DNA of 64,000 nucleotides from Edaphobacter lichenicola (GTDB taxonomy: Bacteria; Acidobacteriota; Terriglobia; Terriglobales; Acidobacteriaceae), in the NCBI RefSeq assembly GCF_025264645.1, contig NZ_CP073696.1, positions 2,728,001 through 2,792,000 of the forward strand. Direction: 5' to 3'. Below the pieces are notes generated by a model. The model was not told the DNA's origin and made no database searches. It saw only the letters and a program-made list of their open reading frames with translations. Of the stretch, positions 8,296 to 16,808 are shown one piece after another. Made by a program: the position numbers and the translations under genes. How positions within the stretch are numbered: position 1 is the first letter of the stretch; every line of letters begins with the position of its first letter.

Positions 8296-8859
8296 CGTCT
8301 GTTAGAGGAGCACGGACGCGCTCACTTTATGACCCGCCGCTTCGACCGCGAAGAAGGCAAAGGAAAGAGTATCAAGCATCATCTCCAAACTCTTTGCGGT
8401 TTGGATCACCTAGACTACAAGCAACTCGGCACGCACGACTATGCGCAACTTTTCGCTGCGGCAAAGCGTCTCGAACTCAATGATGATGCCATAGATCAAC
8501 TCTTTTTGCGCATGGCCTTCAATGTCATGGCACGCAACTGCGACGACCATACTAAAAACTTCAGCTTCCTGCTCAAGCAAGGAGAACCCTGGGCATTGGC
8601 GCCGGCCTACGACGTGACACACTCCTACTCTCCAACTAGTTACTGGACGAATAAACATTGTATGAGTGTCAACGGAAGATTTGATCACATTCGTCGTGAG
8701 GATCTCATGCTCAACGCAGAACGATTCAGCGTTCGCAGGCCTCAAGAGCTGTTAGCTGACGTTCGCGCAGCCGTCGAGAGCTGGAACACATTTGCTGGCG
8801 AAGCCAACCTCTCTTCAAAGATCGCGGAGCAAGTCGCAGCCGACTTTAAGGTTGCTTGA
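8296..8859 (+). pseudogene. HipA-type serine/threonine kinase toxin, C-terminal fragment
   Basis: About 188 residues of the HipA C-terminal kinase domain. The piece begins abruptly at RLLEEHGRAHFMTRRFDRE and contains KHHLQTLCGLDHLDYKQLG, then the catalytic loop ARNCDDHTKNFSFLL (Asp-Asp-His and Asn) and the metal-binding LAPAYDVTHSYSP. The tail (NAERFSVRRPQELLADV) is normal. HipA phosphorylates glutamyl-tRNA synthetase in E. coli; the homologue's target here is unknown. The N-terminal subdomain and Gly-rich loop are missing, and no HipB antitoxin is seen. The open frame extends left to 8101 only by reading antisense through VirB4. The 5' break at about 8290 coincides with the right end of the T4SS segment. 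Confidence 0.85.
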
Positions 8860-9456
8860 TTGATCTTCGAATTGGAAGCCGTCCAAGGCTGGATCGATTT
8901 GCACAAGACCTCAGCCATTGGGCCGAGAAGCAGACTCATCTCGCTCTCGGAATGGTTCCGACATGTTCTCCGTCAACCGCGAGGAGCCTCGTACCATGCT
9001 TCCGGTAGGAAACTGAGACGGTCAGGCAAACGCTGAGAGAACGGCGGCCTGGGTCCATTGATATTGAGTTTATTCAGCAGCAATTCGATAGGCTCGGCAG
9101 CCGGAAAAAGAAGATGCAGGGAAGGATTACGATGAAACACGTTCAAGCCTCGGATCACTACAAAGAGCGTCTGCCTGGCTCTACCAGTCATCAGAATTGT
9201 GTGCAATTATTAAAGAGGTAAAGACCAATGCCAGGATCAATTGATGCCCTGCTATCCCCTTTGATATTGAGAGGATGCCAACGTGCGATGGAAGACTGGA
9301 CCTCGCGTTGAAGGCAGCTGGTGAGTGCGTCAACACACCAGATGCCAAAACGAGCACAAGCCGTGGGGATCTTCTATCACCTTAGAACGCAATGGTGAAT
9401 CATAGTCATGGCTGCCAGAAATGTAACGAAATTTAGCAGCCGGGTAACTGGACTCC
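8860..9456. other. 597-bp stretch without a recognised gene
   Basis: No family is recognised on either strand. Short open runs exist (for example from 8860 to about 9030 on +, and about 9060-9220 on +), but none has a convincing ribosome site or motif. It probably represents decayed sequence next to the truncated HipA gene. Confidence 0.5.
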
Positions 9457-9741
9457 ATGACTTACAGCCTCGCATTCATTCGCACGACTGATGGGTACCT
9501 GAAAGTGACCGCGTCAGCCAAAGGCGCGCCGCTGCTGAGTGCCACGTATCAGACTCCTGACGTACTGGTAGCGGCTGCTCGCATAGCAAGTATCTCTGAA
9601 AAGGAGATATTTGATTTGAGTTGGACAGCGAAAAGAGCTTGGGAGAATGAAGATCTCAACGTTTGCTGCGAGGCCGTCAATTTGGAACCTGATCAGCTGG
9701 AAAGTCTAGGATTCCGTGAAGATTGGCGCAGACTCGCCTGA
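9457..9741 (+). CDS. Hypothetical small protein
   Basis: A 94-aa open frame of unknown family. It begins MTYSLAFIRTTDGYLKVTASAKG, a plausible beta hairpin, and continues with a helical acidic C-terminus (AWENEDLNVCCEAVNLEPDQ and LESLGFREDWRRLA). There is no signal peptide or membrane segment. Composition is balanced and the amino-acid pattern is amphipathic, which is why it is kept as probably real. A weak GCAGCCGGG lies upstream of the ATG. It stands alone between two gene-poor stretches. No function is offered. Confidence 0.45.
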   Translation: MTYSLAFIRTTDGYLKVTASAKGAPLLSATYQTPDVLVAAARIASISEKEIFDLSWTAKRAWENEDLNVCCEAVNLEPDQLESLGFREDWRRLA

Positions 9742-10348
9742 TCAATCTCTTTTAGTTTTCGATATTACGCCCTCCAAGTCATAATGGAGCAACTGAACAC
9801 CTGCCTGTACTTCTGATCTGGCATTCGCGGGATTTGGTGCATTGGAAGGTGGCCGGAGCGGCTGTTAATGCCTATTTGGCAGCGGTTAGGGCTCCGTTCC
9901 TTTGCGAGTACCATGGACTGTTTACATCTATTATCCATGCGACGGTCAGATTTTCGTGGTACACGAGACGCGTCCCCTGGGACTCTGGAGCAAGCCCGTG
10001 TCGCTGGGCTTGCACGGAATCGACCCGACTCACAGTGCTACTCCCGAGGCTGGCGCGTTCAATACATAGCGGGCTTACCGCGAAGGAAAAGCATCAACGG
10101 AACTTAAGCGACCGCAAATTGCGCAGCTCGATGCGTGACGTTTTGTCCGCTCTTTCAGATCCGGAATACAACAGCTCCAGCATCTTCTTCTCAAGGCCCT
10201 CCGTCAGCATCATGAGCGGTTTGGCGAAAAAGGCAAAGAGTGAATGGAGTACTGATTCGCGAGGATCATTGTTCACTCGCCGGCACCATGAGGTAACAAC
10301 CCCCGGCCTTTGGCTCTCGCCAAGACGTTATGCTCTGATTACGTGACA
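9742..10348. other. 607-bp gene-poor stretch with a coding-like fragment
   Basis: No intact gene is recognised. In the + frame from 9926 to a stop at 10067-10069 the translation looks protein-like (YYPCDGQIFVVHETRPLG, then LWSKPVSLGLHGIDPTHS and ATPEAGAF), but it has no start and stops lie just upstream, so it may be the tail of a lost gene. A 60-aa GTG-started frame at 10094-10276 on the minus strand is also open but unidentified. Confidence 0.4.
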
Positions 10349-11473
10349 TCACCGCTGCAGCGGCAGAAAGCGTGGACTGAAGGCGCGCCGGATTTGCACG
10401 GGTGTTCCAGCCGGGCTTAGCAGGCCGGTCTGCGGGTCGATCCGGAAGACCATCGCGGTGTCGCTGTCGTGGTTGGTGACAAGCAGCCATCGCCCGGTAG
10501 GATCGAAGTCGAAGTTTCGCGGGGTTTTCCCCCCGGAAGGGACATCCTGTACGATCGACAGGCGGCCTGAGTGCGGGTCGATCGAGAAGACGGCGATGCT
10601 GTCGCGTCCGCGATTGGAGACGTACAGAAACCTTCCGTTCGGGTGTACCCGGATTTCGGCGCTGGTGCTCACGCCCGTGAATCCGGACGGGAGCGCGGAT
10701 ATCTGCTGCTTCTCTGTCAGGGTCCCGTGCCTCGCATTCCATTTGTAGAAGAGGATGGAGCTTCCCATCTCGGTAACGAGGTAAGCCCACTCGCCATTCG
10801 GATGGAAGGTAATATGTCGTGGACCCGAGCCTGGTGGCACCTTGAATGTCGCCGGGTTCGAGGGCGTAAGCGAACCCGTCGTCGCGTCAAAGCGGTAGAC
10901 AAACACCTGGTCCAGGCCGAGGTCCGCCACCAGAACGAAGCGGTTCGACGGGTCCACAAGGATGGAGTGCGCGAAGGCATGCTTCTGCCGTATTGGGTCC
11001 ACGCTGTGCCCCGTATGCTGCACAAAGGCAGTCCGCTCTCCCAGGCTGCCGTCGGGCCTTAGGGCATACACGGCGATGTTTCCACCCTGGTAATTCGCCA
11101 CTAGGGCGAACCGCGAGGTCTTATCCAAGCTGATGTAGCTGGGATCGCCGCCCCCGCTTGGCTTCTGATTTAGCAGCGTAAGGTGGCCGGTAGACGGATC
11201 TACTGCGTAGGCGGCGATGAACGCCGGAGAACCGCAGGTGTAGAGGAACCGGTGCGAGGGATCGAAGACAAAGTACGCAGGCGCCTCCGCTTGCATGATT
11301 AATTGCGGGTCGGTAAGGTGGCCGCTCGCGGTATCGAAATTGGCGATGGAGAACCCCACGCCTGGACCGCCGGAATGCGTGCCGAAAATTACCGCCATCT
11401 CCTGTGCGCGCGCTACCAGTCCAAGCGACAGTGCCATCATGCCGGCTGTGATCCGAAACGCCAGTGTCAGCAT
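10349..11473 (-). CDS. Secreted lactonase-family seven-bladed beta-propeller
   Basis: A 374-aa protein of the lactonase family (PF10282 type, 6-phosphogluconolactonase-like/YbhE fold). A signal peptide covers about residues 1-26 (AFRITAGMMALSLGLVARAQ). Repeated blade motifs follow: PSHRFLYTCG, DPSYISLDKTSRFALVANYQ, GGNIAVYALRPDGSLGE, HSILVDPSNRFVLVADLG, GSGPRHITFHPNGEWAYLV, HPNGRFLYVSNRGRDSIAVF and DFDPTGRWLLVTNHDSD. The start at 11473 is chosen because GGGGGT precedes it and the signal peptide begins there; the frame is open 29 codons further. Some members hydrolyse sugar lactones, but many exported ones are uncharacterised. It is a close paralogue of 58391-59521. A LacI-type palindrome lies 73 bp upstream, suggesting sugar control. 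Confidence 0.88.
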   Translation of the reverse strand: MLTLAFRITAGMMALSLGLVARAQEMAVIFGTHSGGPGVGFSIANFDTASGHLTDPQLIMQAEAPAYFVFDPSHRFLYTCGSPAFIAAYAVDPSTGHLTLLNQKPSGGGDPSYISLDKTSRFALVANYQGGNIAVYALRPDGSLGERTAFVQHTGHSVDPIRQKHAFAHSILVDPSNRFVLVADLGLDQVFVYRFDATTGSLTPSNPATFKVPPGSGPRHITFHPNGEWAYLVTEMGSSILFYKWNARHGTLTEKQQISALPSGFTGVSTSAEIRVHPNGRFLYVSNRGRDSIAVFSIDPHSGRLSIVQDVPSGGKTPRNFDFDPTGRWLLVTNHDSDTAMVFRIDPQTGLLSPAGTPVQIRRAFSPRFLPLQR

Positions 11474-11545
11474 GAAAACCCCCTTTACAAACCACTGTGT
11501 GGCAGGCTGAAGAATGTCGGCACTTACCCGGCTTTTTACACGCCT

Positions 11546-11559
11546 TGACAACGCTGTCA
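11546..11559. promoter_or_regulatory. LacI-type operator TGACAACGCTGTCA
   Basis: Near-perfect palindrome TGACAACGCTGTCA (one mismatch at the centre), 73 bp upstream of the lactonase gene start. It is identical to the site upstream of the GH38 gene at 51627 and shares its core with four other sites in the window. The central CG and dyad form are typical of LacI/GalR-family operators. Confidence 0.65.
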
Positions 11560-12034
11560 TTGTCCCTTATGAACACTCTCGACGTCAAGGGGTCGAACGG
11601 TCCACGGAAACGAACCGCCTTGAGACTCGATCCTGATGTTCAGCGTTCTCTCTGAATTTAGACTTTCCACATCGATAAGGTTCACCTTAGCGAGGATTGA
11701 GGCTACATGTTCCGGATGTTGACACGCCTCTCGTTCGTAACGACCATGATTGCATCTGGCGGGGCCGCACGGTGGTGCGCGGCAGAGGGAGGCGCTGAAA
11801 CTCTCGCATGGTGGCACGACCTCACTTGTTGACAATCGAAACTTAGCGATCCCCCCCGAACCATCGCAGGGAGTGCGTGCCGAGAACCTCTTCTATGGCT
11901 GCCAAACCGCTCAAGCTCCCCTACTGAATCACAACCCAAGGGATTCTAAAGAGGAAATAGAGTCACCGCGCGTTACGAGCAATCTACCGATACGTGGCCT
12001 CCAGTTCCTGCAGGAGACGCTGACCCCTTGGGTG
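11560..12034. other. 475-bp stretch without a recognised gene
   Basis: Both strands hold only short frames without motifs or good ribosome sites. The left end contains the operator and presumed promoter of the minus-strand lactonase gene. Nothing else can be supported. Confidence 0.45.
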
Positions 12035-12430
12035 TTAGCTCGTAAGTCCCGGAAACCCGACAGAACTTGTTGTACCCGCTAGTCTCCCCTTGGACGTTCT
12101 GATAGTTCCTAAATCAATGTCTGCCGCGATCCAGCCCTCTTTCCAGGGCTGGGTCATTCCCTCCTCAAACGCAATTCCATTTATCCGAGCATTGCCTCCG
12201 CCCTCAAACAGAAGATTCCAGGTTTCCGGATACGCGTCTGCGCCATCTTGCGCAAGGGCCAGCATATGACGAGCCGACTCTAGTGCTTCGGTATCCGCCT
12301 CATCCCAGCCACACTGCCAACTGTGACTGGCTAACGCTGAGTTTGGGTGTGCATTTAGCCGCGCACGGTACCCTGCAGCGTACTGTGTTGGAGTCCACCT
12401 CATTGCGCTCTCTACATCCCGACCGATCAT
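12035..12430 (-). CDS. Small CrpP/ribosome-modulation-factor-like protein
   Basis: 131 aa from an ATG at 12430 preceded by GTGGGGGCACC. Residues about 12-45 (YAAGYRARLNAHPNSAL, then SWQCGWDEADTEALE) resemble the short Rmf/CrpP signature, with a GYxARL-like start, a small spacer and W-x-x-G-W. The C-terminal half (WNLLFEGGGNARINGIAFEE and WKEGWIAADIDLG) is unrelated to anything I recognise. Rmf dimerises ribosomes and CrpP proteins were proposed to modify quinolones; neither role can be assigned here. The frame is open a further 57 codons upstream but without a ribosome site. Isolated gene. Confidence 0.5.
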   Translation of the reverse strand: MIGRDVESAMRWTPTQYAAGYRARLNAHPNSALASHSWQCGWDEADTEALESARHMLALAQDGADAYPETWNLLFEGGGNARINGIAFEEGMTQPWKEGWIAADIDLGTIRTSKGRLAGTTSSVGFPGLTS

Positions 12431-12691
12431 CTTGGTGCCCCCACTCTTGTGGCGGCATCTCGCAGTGGGAAGAACCACAGATAAGGAATACGGCAGTGCA
12501 TGGCAGTCTGCGCGGCCTTCCTGAGCGATCAGAACCATGCTTGAGGCCGTCAGCCAGATACCCTTACCCCGGCAATTAGCCGTATAAGATGCCTGCCGCA
12601 AGATCGAATTCTCCTTGCGGTTGAATCGACATCAGTACCCTAAAGCGCGAACGTTTGAGACCTTGGACGGTGCGACCAGCAAAAAAACTAT

Positions 12692-12709
12692 TAAGACAAC
12701 GTTGTCTTA
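12692..12709. promoter_or_regulatory. LacI-type palindrome TAAGACAACGTTGTCTTA
   Basis: Perfect 18-bp palindrome. Its 12-bp core GACAACGTTGTC is the same as at 13990, 38333 and 43395. It is not directly upstream of an intact gene: the nearest start (12430, minus) is 262 bp away, and degraded minus-strand coding sequence begins on the other side. It may be the operator of a lost gene. Confidence 0.55.
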
Positions 12710-12723
12710 TTTACATTCGAAAA

Positions 12724-13045
12724 TTATATGTTCTCTGGGAGGCTGTCAACATTTTCAACTCTAGGGCCGCTTCCGGTGAGTCCGGCGCTCACTTTCGTAG
12801 GCGCGTCGCAGACGCCGTGCTTCGCAAGCCATGGATATTCCACCACTAGGAGCACTTCTATCTTTCATGTGGAGACTTTCTGCCAGCAACACACGCGTCG
12901 GCAGCAAAGTTCTCATAGTCACCCGCGACCTGGTCGGCAAGCTCTGGCTGAGCAAATTTGAGAGACCAGCAGATTCAATGCAAAGCTTTTCGCAACGAGC
13001 TTCCACCCGTGGTCGGGATCGTAGCGTTAAAACGGGCGTTTTGAA
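12724..13045 (-). pseudogene. Unidentified decayed coding sequence
   Basis: On the minus strand, protein-like segments follow one another in shifting frames. The first is YDPDHGWKLVAKSFALNLLV (about 13045-12975), the second KFAQPELADQVAGDYENFAA (about 12960-12895), and the last YPWLAKHGVCDAPTKVSAGL ending PRVENVDSLPENI and a TAA at 12724-12726. They read as one protein broken by at least two frameshifts. I do not recognise the family. It lies downstream of the GntR regulator on the same strand and may have been its target gene. The whole stretch 12710-13184 contains no intact gene. Confidence 0.35.
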
Positions 13046-13184
13046 CCACGCGAAGATGGCATCCGCGAGTACTACATTCCCTACACGAGGCAGGACGGAG
13101 GCTGTATGACACTCGTGCTGCGATCGAGGAGAGATCCTGTTCTGTTGGGACAGCCGATACGCTGATTCTGTGGAGCAGGGTTGT

Positions 13185-13877
13185 CTAATTCTTGCGCCAT
13201 GGGTACGCAGGCTGCGTGAGGATCTTCGCTTGAGCAGGACTTCTTGAGCGAATTGCTCGATATATTTCATGATGCTCGTCAGCGTCCTGTTTAAGGTCCC
13301 GAGGAAGGTGAGTGCGCCTCCTGTCATACAGATTGGCTGTCAGTGTCACGAGCAGCGAACACAATATTGCGTTTCCCGCCGCTTGAGCGATTGTGCAATG
13401 AAAGCGTGCGTTATGGATGGAATATTTTGCGCGATCATTCAGGTCGGCATACATTGCGGTGACCGAATCGGCCAATTCGGCCAGGTCTTTGCTGGTTGAA
13501 CGCTCGGCAGCGAGTCCGACGACCAGTCCTTCGATCAAAGATCGAGCCTCGCACAGCTGAGAAAAGATTGGGAGCTTCCCCTGTCCCGGCGTCGACGTGT
13601 TGTTGGACCCCGCAGGCAGAGTCCCGAGTGATACATATGTTCCAGAACCGTGGCGGCTCTTCAAGATTCCGAATGTTTCCAGAAAAGTGATCCCCGTCCG
13701 GAGGCTAGAGCGAGTCATCTTCATCTTGTGGGCCAACTCGCGTTCGGGCGGAAGCCGCTTCCCCGGCTGTAATTCGCCTTTATCGATGAGCATACACAGG
13801 GCTTCGACCGCCCGCGCTGATGCGTGGCCTGCAGGGCCAACCTCCGTTCTCGCCAATCGTTTGGAATCAGCAGTCAT
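13185..13877 (-). CDS. GntR family regulator, FadR/FCD subfamily
   Basis: A 230-aa transcription factor. The N-terminal winged helix at about residues 15-85 contains AVEALCMLIDKGELQPGKRL, PPERELAHKMKMTRSSLRTG and the wing FGILKSRHGSGTYVS. An FCD ligand domain follows (LCEARSLIEGLVVGLAAERS, NARFHCTIAQAAGN, EHHEIYRAIRSRSP), with the His/Asp metal-site residues typical of the fold. The start at 13877 (MTADSKRLART) is preferred over an upstream codon at 13958, which adds an unrelated tail. The C-terminus ILTQPAYPWRKN looks abnormal: another frame reads ACVPMAQELDNPAPQNQR, more like a normal end, so a terminal frameshift is possible. FCD regulators often sense organic acids or uronates. A TGGTTAACCA dyad and a GACAACGTTGTC palindrome lie upstream. 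Confidence 0.85.
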   Translation of the reverse strand: MTADSKRLARTEVGPAGHASARAVEALCMLIDKGELQPGKRLPPERELAHKMKMTRSSLRTGITFLETFGILKSRHGSGTYVSLGTLPAGSNNTSTPGQGKLPIFSQLCEARSLIEGLVVGLAAERSTSKDLAELADSVTAMYADLNDRAKYSIHNARFHCTIAQAAGNAILCSLLVTLTANLYDRRRTHLPRDLKQDADEHHEIYRAIRSRSPAQAKILTQPAYPWRKN

Positions 13878-13989
13878 TGATCGACGTCGATCTAGCTCTG
13901 GGCCTAAATTTGAGTTCTGATAGTGACGCTTTTCATATTGCGTCGGGCGGTAAGCCAAGCTTGCTCAGTCTTAGCTTAATTGGCTAGAT

Positions 13990-14003
13990 AGACAACGTTG
14001 TCT
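13990..14003. promoter_or_regulatory. LacI-type palindrome AGACAACGTTGTCT
   Basis: Perfect 14-bp palindrome 113 bp upstream of the GntR/FCD regulator. It carries the same core as five other sites in the window. It would place the GntR gene under the same control as the mannan genes, or it could be an autoregulatory site. Confidence 0.6.
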
Positions 14004-14176
14004 TTACATCGATAAATATAGGATTGAAGAGTGCATGTCAAGGCCAAATGGACGACCCGAAGTTTGGGACTAACGAAGGGACCTGATTACCCGACATTCG
14101 GCGAGTTCGAATCTCGGATTACTCAAGCCTGTGCGTATCGATCCCCTCCACGTCGGTCGTGTCGAACACGTCTCAT

Positions 14177-14198
14177 CCCCGGTGGTTAACCACTGGGG
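14177..14198. promoter_or_regulatory. Dyad CCCC-N-GTGGTTAACCAC-N-GGGG, possible GntR operator
   Basis: A 22-bp interrupted palindrome whose perfect centre is GTGGTTAACCAC. It contains TGGTTAACCA, which fits the TGGTNNACCA form known for FadR/UxuR-type GntR operators. It lies about 305 bp upstream of the GntR/FCD gene. The regulated gene is unclear because flanking sequence is decayed. Confidence 0.4.
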
Positions 14199-14639
14199 AT
14201 TGCCGCCGCAATCAGGAGTTCGCGAGCGCGGAAAGCATCGCCATGTAGCTAAGGCTAGACGCTAACATTGCCAGAGCAGGAGAGACTTGAGGCCTTCAGA
14301 GAGCGTTCTTTGCCCCTCACCACGATGCTAGGCCTTGGCTCATGCTGGTATCCAGAAACCTTCACAGGCAGAGAGCCGCGGTGCAAGACATCGATCTCGA
14401 TGAGTTTAATTTCGCTGGAGTTTGCGCCTATCCGATCACTGATCGGATCGAGATGTACGACCCCAGCAAGACAGCTGGACTGTTGTGGGCGGCGCGTCTA
14501 CTGATCGAGAGTGTTACGAGCGGTTTCGCGCTTTCTTGCCTGCCCCGGACACAGTTACGCTCTTACCGCCCAGTGTGCGTGTCTAAGAATCGGGGATTGC
14601 CTCGGGGAATTGCTCAGTTCTGGTTGTTCCCTCCGTTAC
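14199..14639. other. 441-bp gene-poor stretch with a coding-like fragment
   Basis: No intact gene. On the + strand, the frame at about 14342-14525 reads like protein (IDLDEFNFAGVCAYPITDRI, then EMYDPSKTAGLLWAARLLIE) but has no plausible start and loses character downstream. Family not recognised; probably a remnant. Confidence 0.35.
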
Positions 14640-14975
14640 AGTCCCAAATCTCGGTCGCTGCACGGCTTCCGCAATCGCCTCCGCGTCTAGATAGTCGTTC
14701 TTGTTCGTCTTAACGTACGGCTTCACATACTGGGCCGGAATGAGCCGGGCATCATGTGCCTGATCCCGCAGAGCACGGGCGAGGTGATGGGCTCCCGCGC
14801 AGGCTTCCATCCCGATCAGCATAGGCGTGCGGGTTGCGGTGTAGGTCAGGAGCTGCTTCCTTGAGAGCTTCTTTGCGAAGCACAATCTCACCACGAGGGC
14901 CGAGGCCAATCAGGTGAAAGGTAGTCTTGCTCAGGACGATGCCAATCGTCGAAAACTCCGTGGTGAAACCTCCTG
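14640..14975 (-). pseudogene. IS110-family transposase remnant
   Basis: The N-terminal third of an IS110-type (DEDD) transposase. The first part, TIGIVLSKTTFHLIGLGPRG then EIVLRK, contains the first catalytic Asp region in altered form: IGIDLSKTTFH is usual, and here the Asp is Val. An extra base in the AAAGAAG run near 14876 shifts the frame. The match then continues KKLSRKQLLTYTATRTPMLI, MEACAGAHHLARALRDQAHD and KPYVKTNKNDYLDAEAIAEA. Homology stops near VQRPRF at about 14645, so the C-terminal serine domain is absent. Both the frameshift and the truncation show it is dead. No IS ends identified. Confidence 0.8.
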
Positions 14976-15479
14976 CAAGCTCAGATATCTTCCACGTTGG
15001 TACAGGCGGCGGACCATTCCAATAGTGGGAATCCCGAAGAGATTTCCAAAGAGTGTGGGAACGGTGGGATGCCGGCATCATGGCTTTCCATGCTCTGCCA
15101 TTTCCATGGCCTGCTTTTCGCCCGACAATGCTAGATGAACCGCTACGCCAGCCAGCGCAATGCGCCGCACCCTCCGCGAAAAGTTTATCGTGTGGTGCGG
15201 TTATCACTGAGCGCATTGGCGATTTGGCACCAACTGACCGTTACGATAAAGGGCGCACTCAGCTGATCAGTTGTGGTTGCGGGACCATGATTCAAGACGT
15301 GACCAAGCCGACGCAGCGCTTCGAGGCAGGCACAGCAAATAGTGCGATGCGGTTTGGACTAAAAAGCACGGTTCGATTTCACTAGCTCTGTGAGGACTAC
15401 AACAGACTTGCGCCAGCCGTCTGGAATCTGCACTCAATAGTCCCACGTCCATCTCCGTGAGACCTCTTCCCAAACCTTT
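14976..15479. other. 504-bp stretch without a recognised gene
   Basis: No coding family seen. It contains the 18-base word TGAGCGCATTGGCGATTT at 15208-15225, repeated at 26047-26064, which may be the end of an insertion element. The rest is unassigned. Confidence 0.4.
15208..15225 (+). repeat. 18-base word shared with 26047-26064
   Basis: TGAGCGCATTGGCGATTT occurs here and again, identically and in the same orientation, at 26047-26064 in an otherwise unrelated intergenic region. It begins with TGA as many IS ends do. It lies beside an IS110 remnant but outside it. Confidence 0.5.
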
Positions 15480-16436
15480 TCATTTTGGTTCATGGGCGGC
15501 ACGGCCAATTTGGCGGAACTGCGAAGGTGTGATTTTCAACCGTGATCGAAACGCTGTGCACAAATGCGCATGACTGGAAAAGCCGACGTCCTGAGCGATG
15601 GTGGTTATATTCTTTCCGGTATTCAACAGCAGCCATCGCGCACGGCGCAACCTTTGATCAATCACATATTGGGCAGGCGTTGTAGCAAATGCCGAACCGA
15701 AGGCCTGAAGAAATTCGTGTGTCGTCATTCCGACTTCAGCTCCCACGGATTCGAGACTCAACTGTGAGTCGAGGTTGTCGCTAATGTATTCCTGAATCAG
15801 CCGCTTCTCTTTTGAAGTCATGCGAAGACGGCGTACGCTGCGCTTTGTTCTGCGGTCTCCGCCGTAGTTGGCATAAAAGTGAAACAGCAATGAGTGGCTC
15901 AGCGTTTGGGCAGCGATCACGGCCAAGTCGTCTTGACGGGCCGATAGCTGCTCCAACTGCAATGTGGCCCGGCAGAGGAAATCATCGAAATGCCCAGCCC
16001 GGGGCCGCAGATTAACCTCGGCTGCGGGGTTACCCGCAAGCGCCTCAAGAGCCATACGATCAAAGTGCAGCTCGGCGTAGTGAACGCGCTTACCCCGCGC
16101 CCGCGATCGATACTGCTGACCGGCCGGGATCACCCAAACCTCTCCCGGCATCGGAGGATCGAAGATCTCATTTACCCCGTCAAGTTCCGTCTCGATCTCA
16201 GAGATCTTTCCAGACAAATGGACGATAACGGTGTCCATGTTTCGGCGAATCTCCCAAAGCGCTCCCATGTGGATGTTCTGCTTGGCCGAAAAGAAGGCTG
16301 CGCTTGGCCACCGGGCTGACCCGATAATCTCCGCCAGACTCTCCGGGGCATCAGGTGCCGCGGTTGGCATTGACTTTGCGGCCGCCACTGATGAACCTGC
16401 ATTTTGCCTGACGAGTCTGTTCAGCATGCCCTGCAT
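15480..16436 (-). CDS. AraC family transcriptional regulator
   Basis: A 318-aa regulator with an N-terminal cupin-like sensor region (HLSGKISEIETELDGV, then PPMPGEVWVIPAGQQY) and a C-terminal double helix-turn-helix at about residues 215-310. The latter holds KEKRLIQEYISDNLDSQLSL, ESVGAEVGMTTHEFLQAFGS, QYVIDQRLRRARWLLLNTGK, NITTIAQDVGFSSHAHLCTA and FRSRLKITPSQFRQ. The closing part is the classic AraC signature. The start could also be ATG 16427 (GCAGGGC upstream); the frame is open to 16532. It diverges from the SDR-ALDH operon beginning at 16809 and probably controls it in response to a small molecule. Confidence 0.9.
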   Translation of the reverse strand: MQGMLNRLVRQNAGSSVAAAKSMPTAAPDAPESLAEIIGSARWPSAAFFSAKQNIHMGALWEIRRNMDTVIVHLSGKISEIETELDGVNEIFDPPMPGEVWVIPAGQQYRSRARGKRVHYAELHFDRMALEALAGNPAAEVNLRPRAGHFDDFLCRATLQLEQLSARQDDLAVIAAQTLSHSLLFHFYANYGGDRRTKRSVRRLRMTSKEKRLIQEYISDNLDSQLSLESVGAEVGMTTHEFLQAFGSAFATTPAQYVIDQRLRRARWLLLNTGKNITTIAQDVGFSSHAHLCTAFRSRLKITPSQFRQIGRAAHEPK

Positions 16437-16808
16437 TCTAATGAGTTTTTCCGAGATTCTGAAAGAATTGCGGAGAATTTGAAAGCCGCCGGCAAGTCTC
16501 GGTTGGATGATGAGGACGTGGGTAAGCTCCACATTCGGCCATTTAACGGGTAACTGCCACTTGGAGGAGCAAGCTCAAATTGATCCAAGCCTAGTCTTTT
16601 CTACAGCATGTGCCAGATCCGTGCCGCGCGCCTATCGCTGAAGAGGTCCCAAGTTCGCTGTCCCTCCCTCTACAAGCGTGCCAGTAAACACAGGTCAGTT
16701 GCGTTTGACCCATCGGGCGCATGCGTCCTGCAAGCTTCCAGCCGTTCTTTCGAGCAAGCAGGATTGTCAAGGGCGATGAAAGACCAAACCTATAGGAGAG
16801 GTATCACA
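16437..16808. promoter_or_regulatory. Divergent control region between the AraC gene and the SDR operon
   Basis: 372 bp separating divergent genes. An in-frame open extension from 16608 precedes the SDR start but has no family match. No clear palindrome was found. The region is expected to hold both promoters and the AraC sites. Confidence 0.4.

Noticed and set aside
9834..10346. 170-residue open frame from a TTG codon
   Set aside because: No ribosome site, Ser/Arg-rich mixed composition, and another frame in the same stretch looks more protein-like.
12761..13327. 188-residue minus-strand frame
   Set aside because: It overlaps the GntR gene out of frame and reads through the decayed segment in a frame without protein character.
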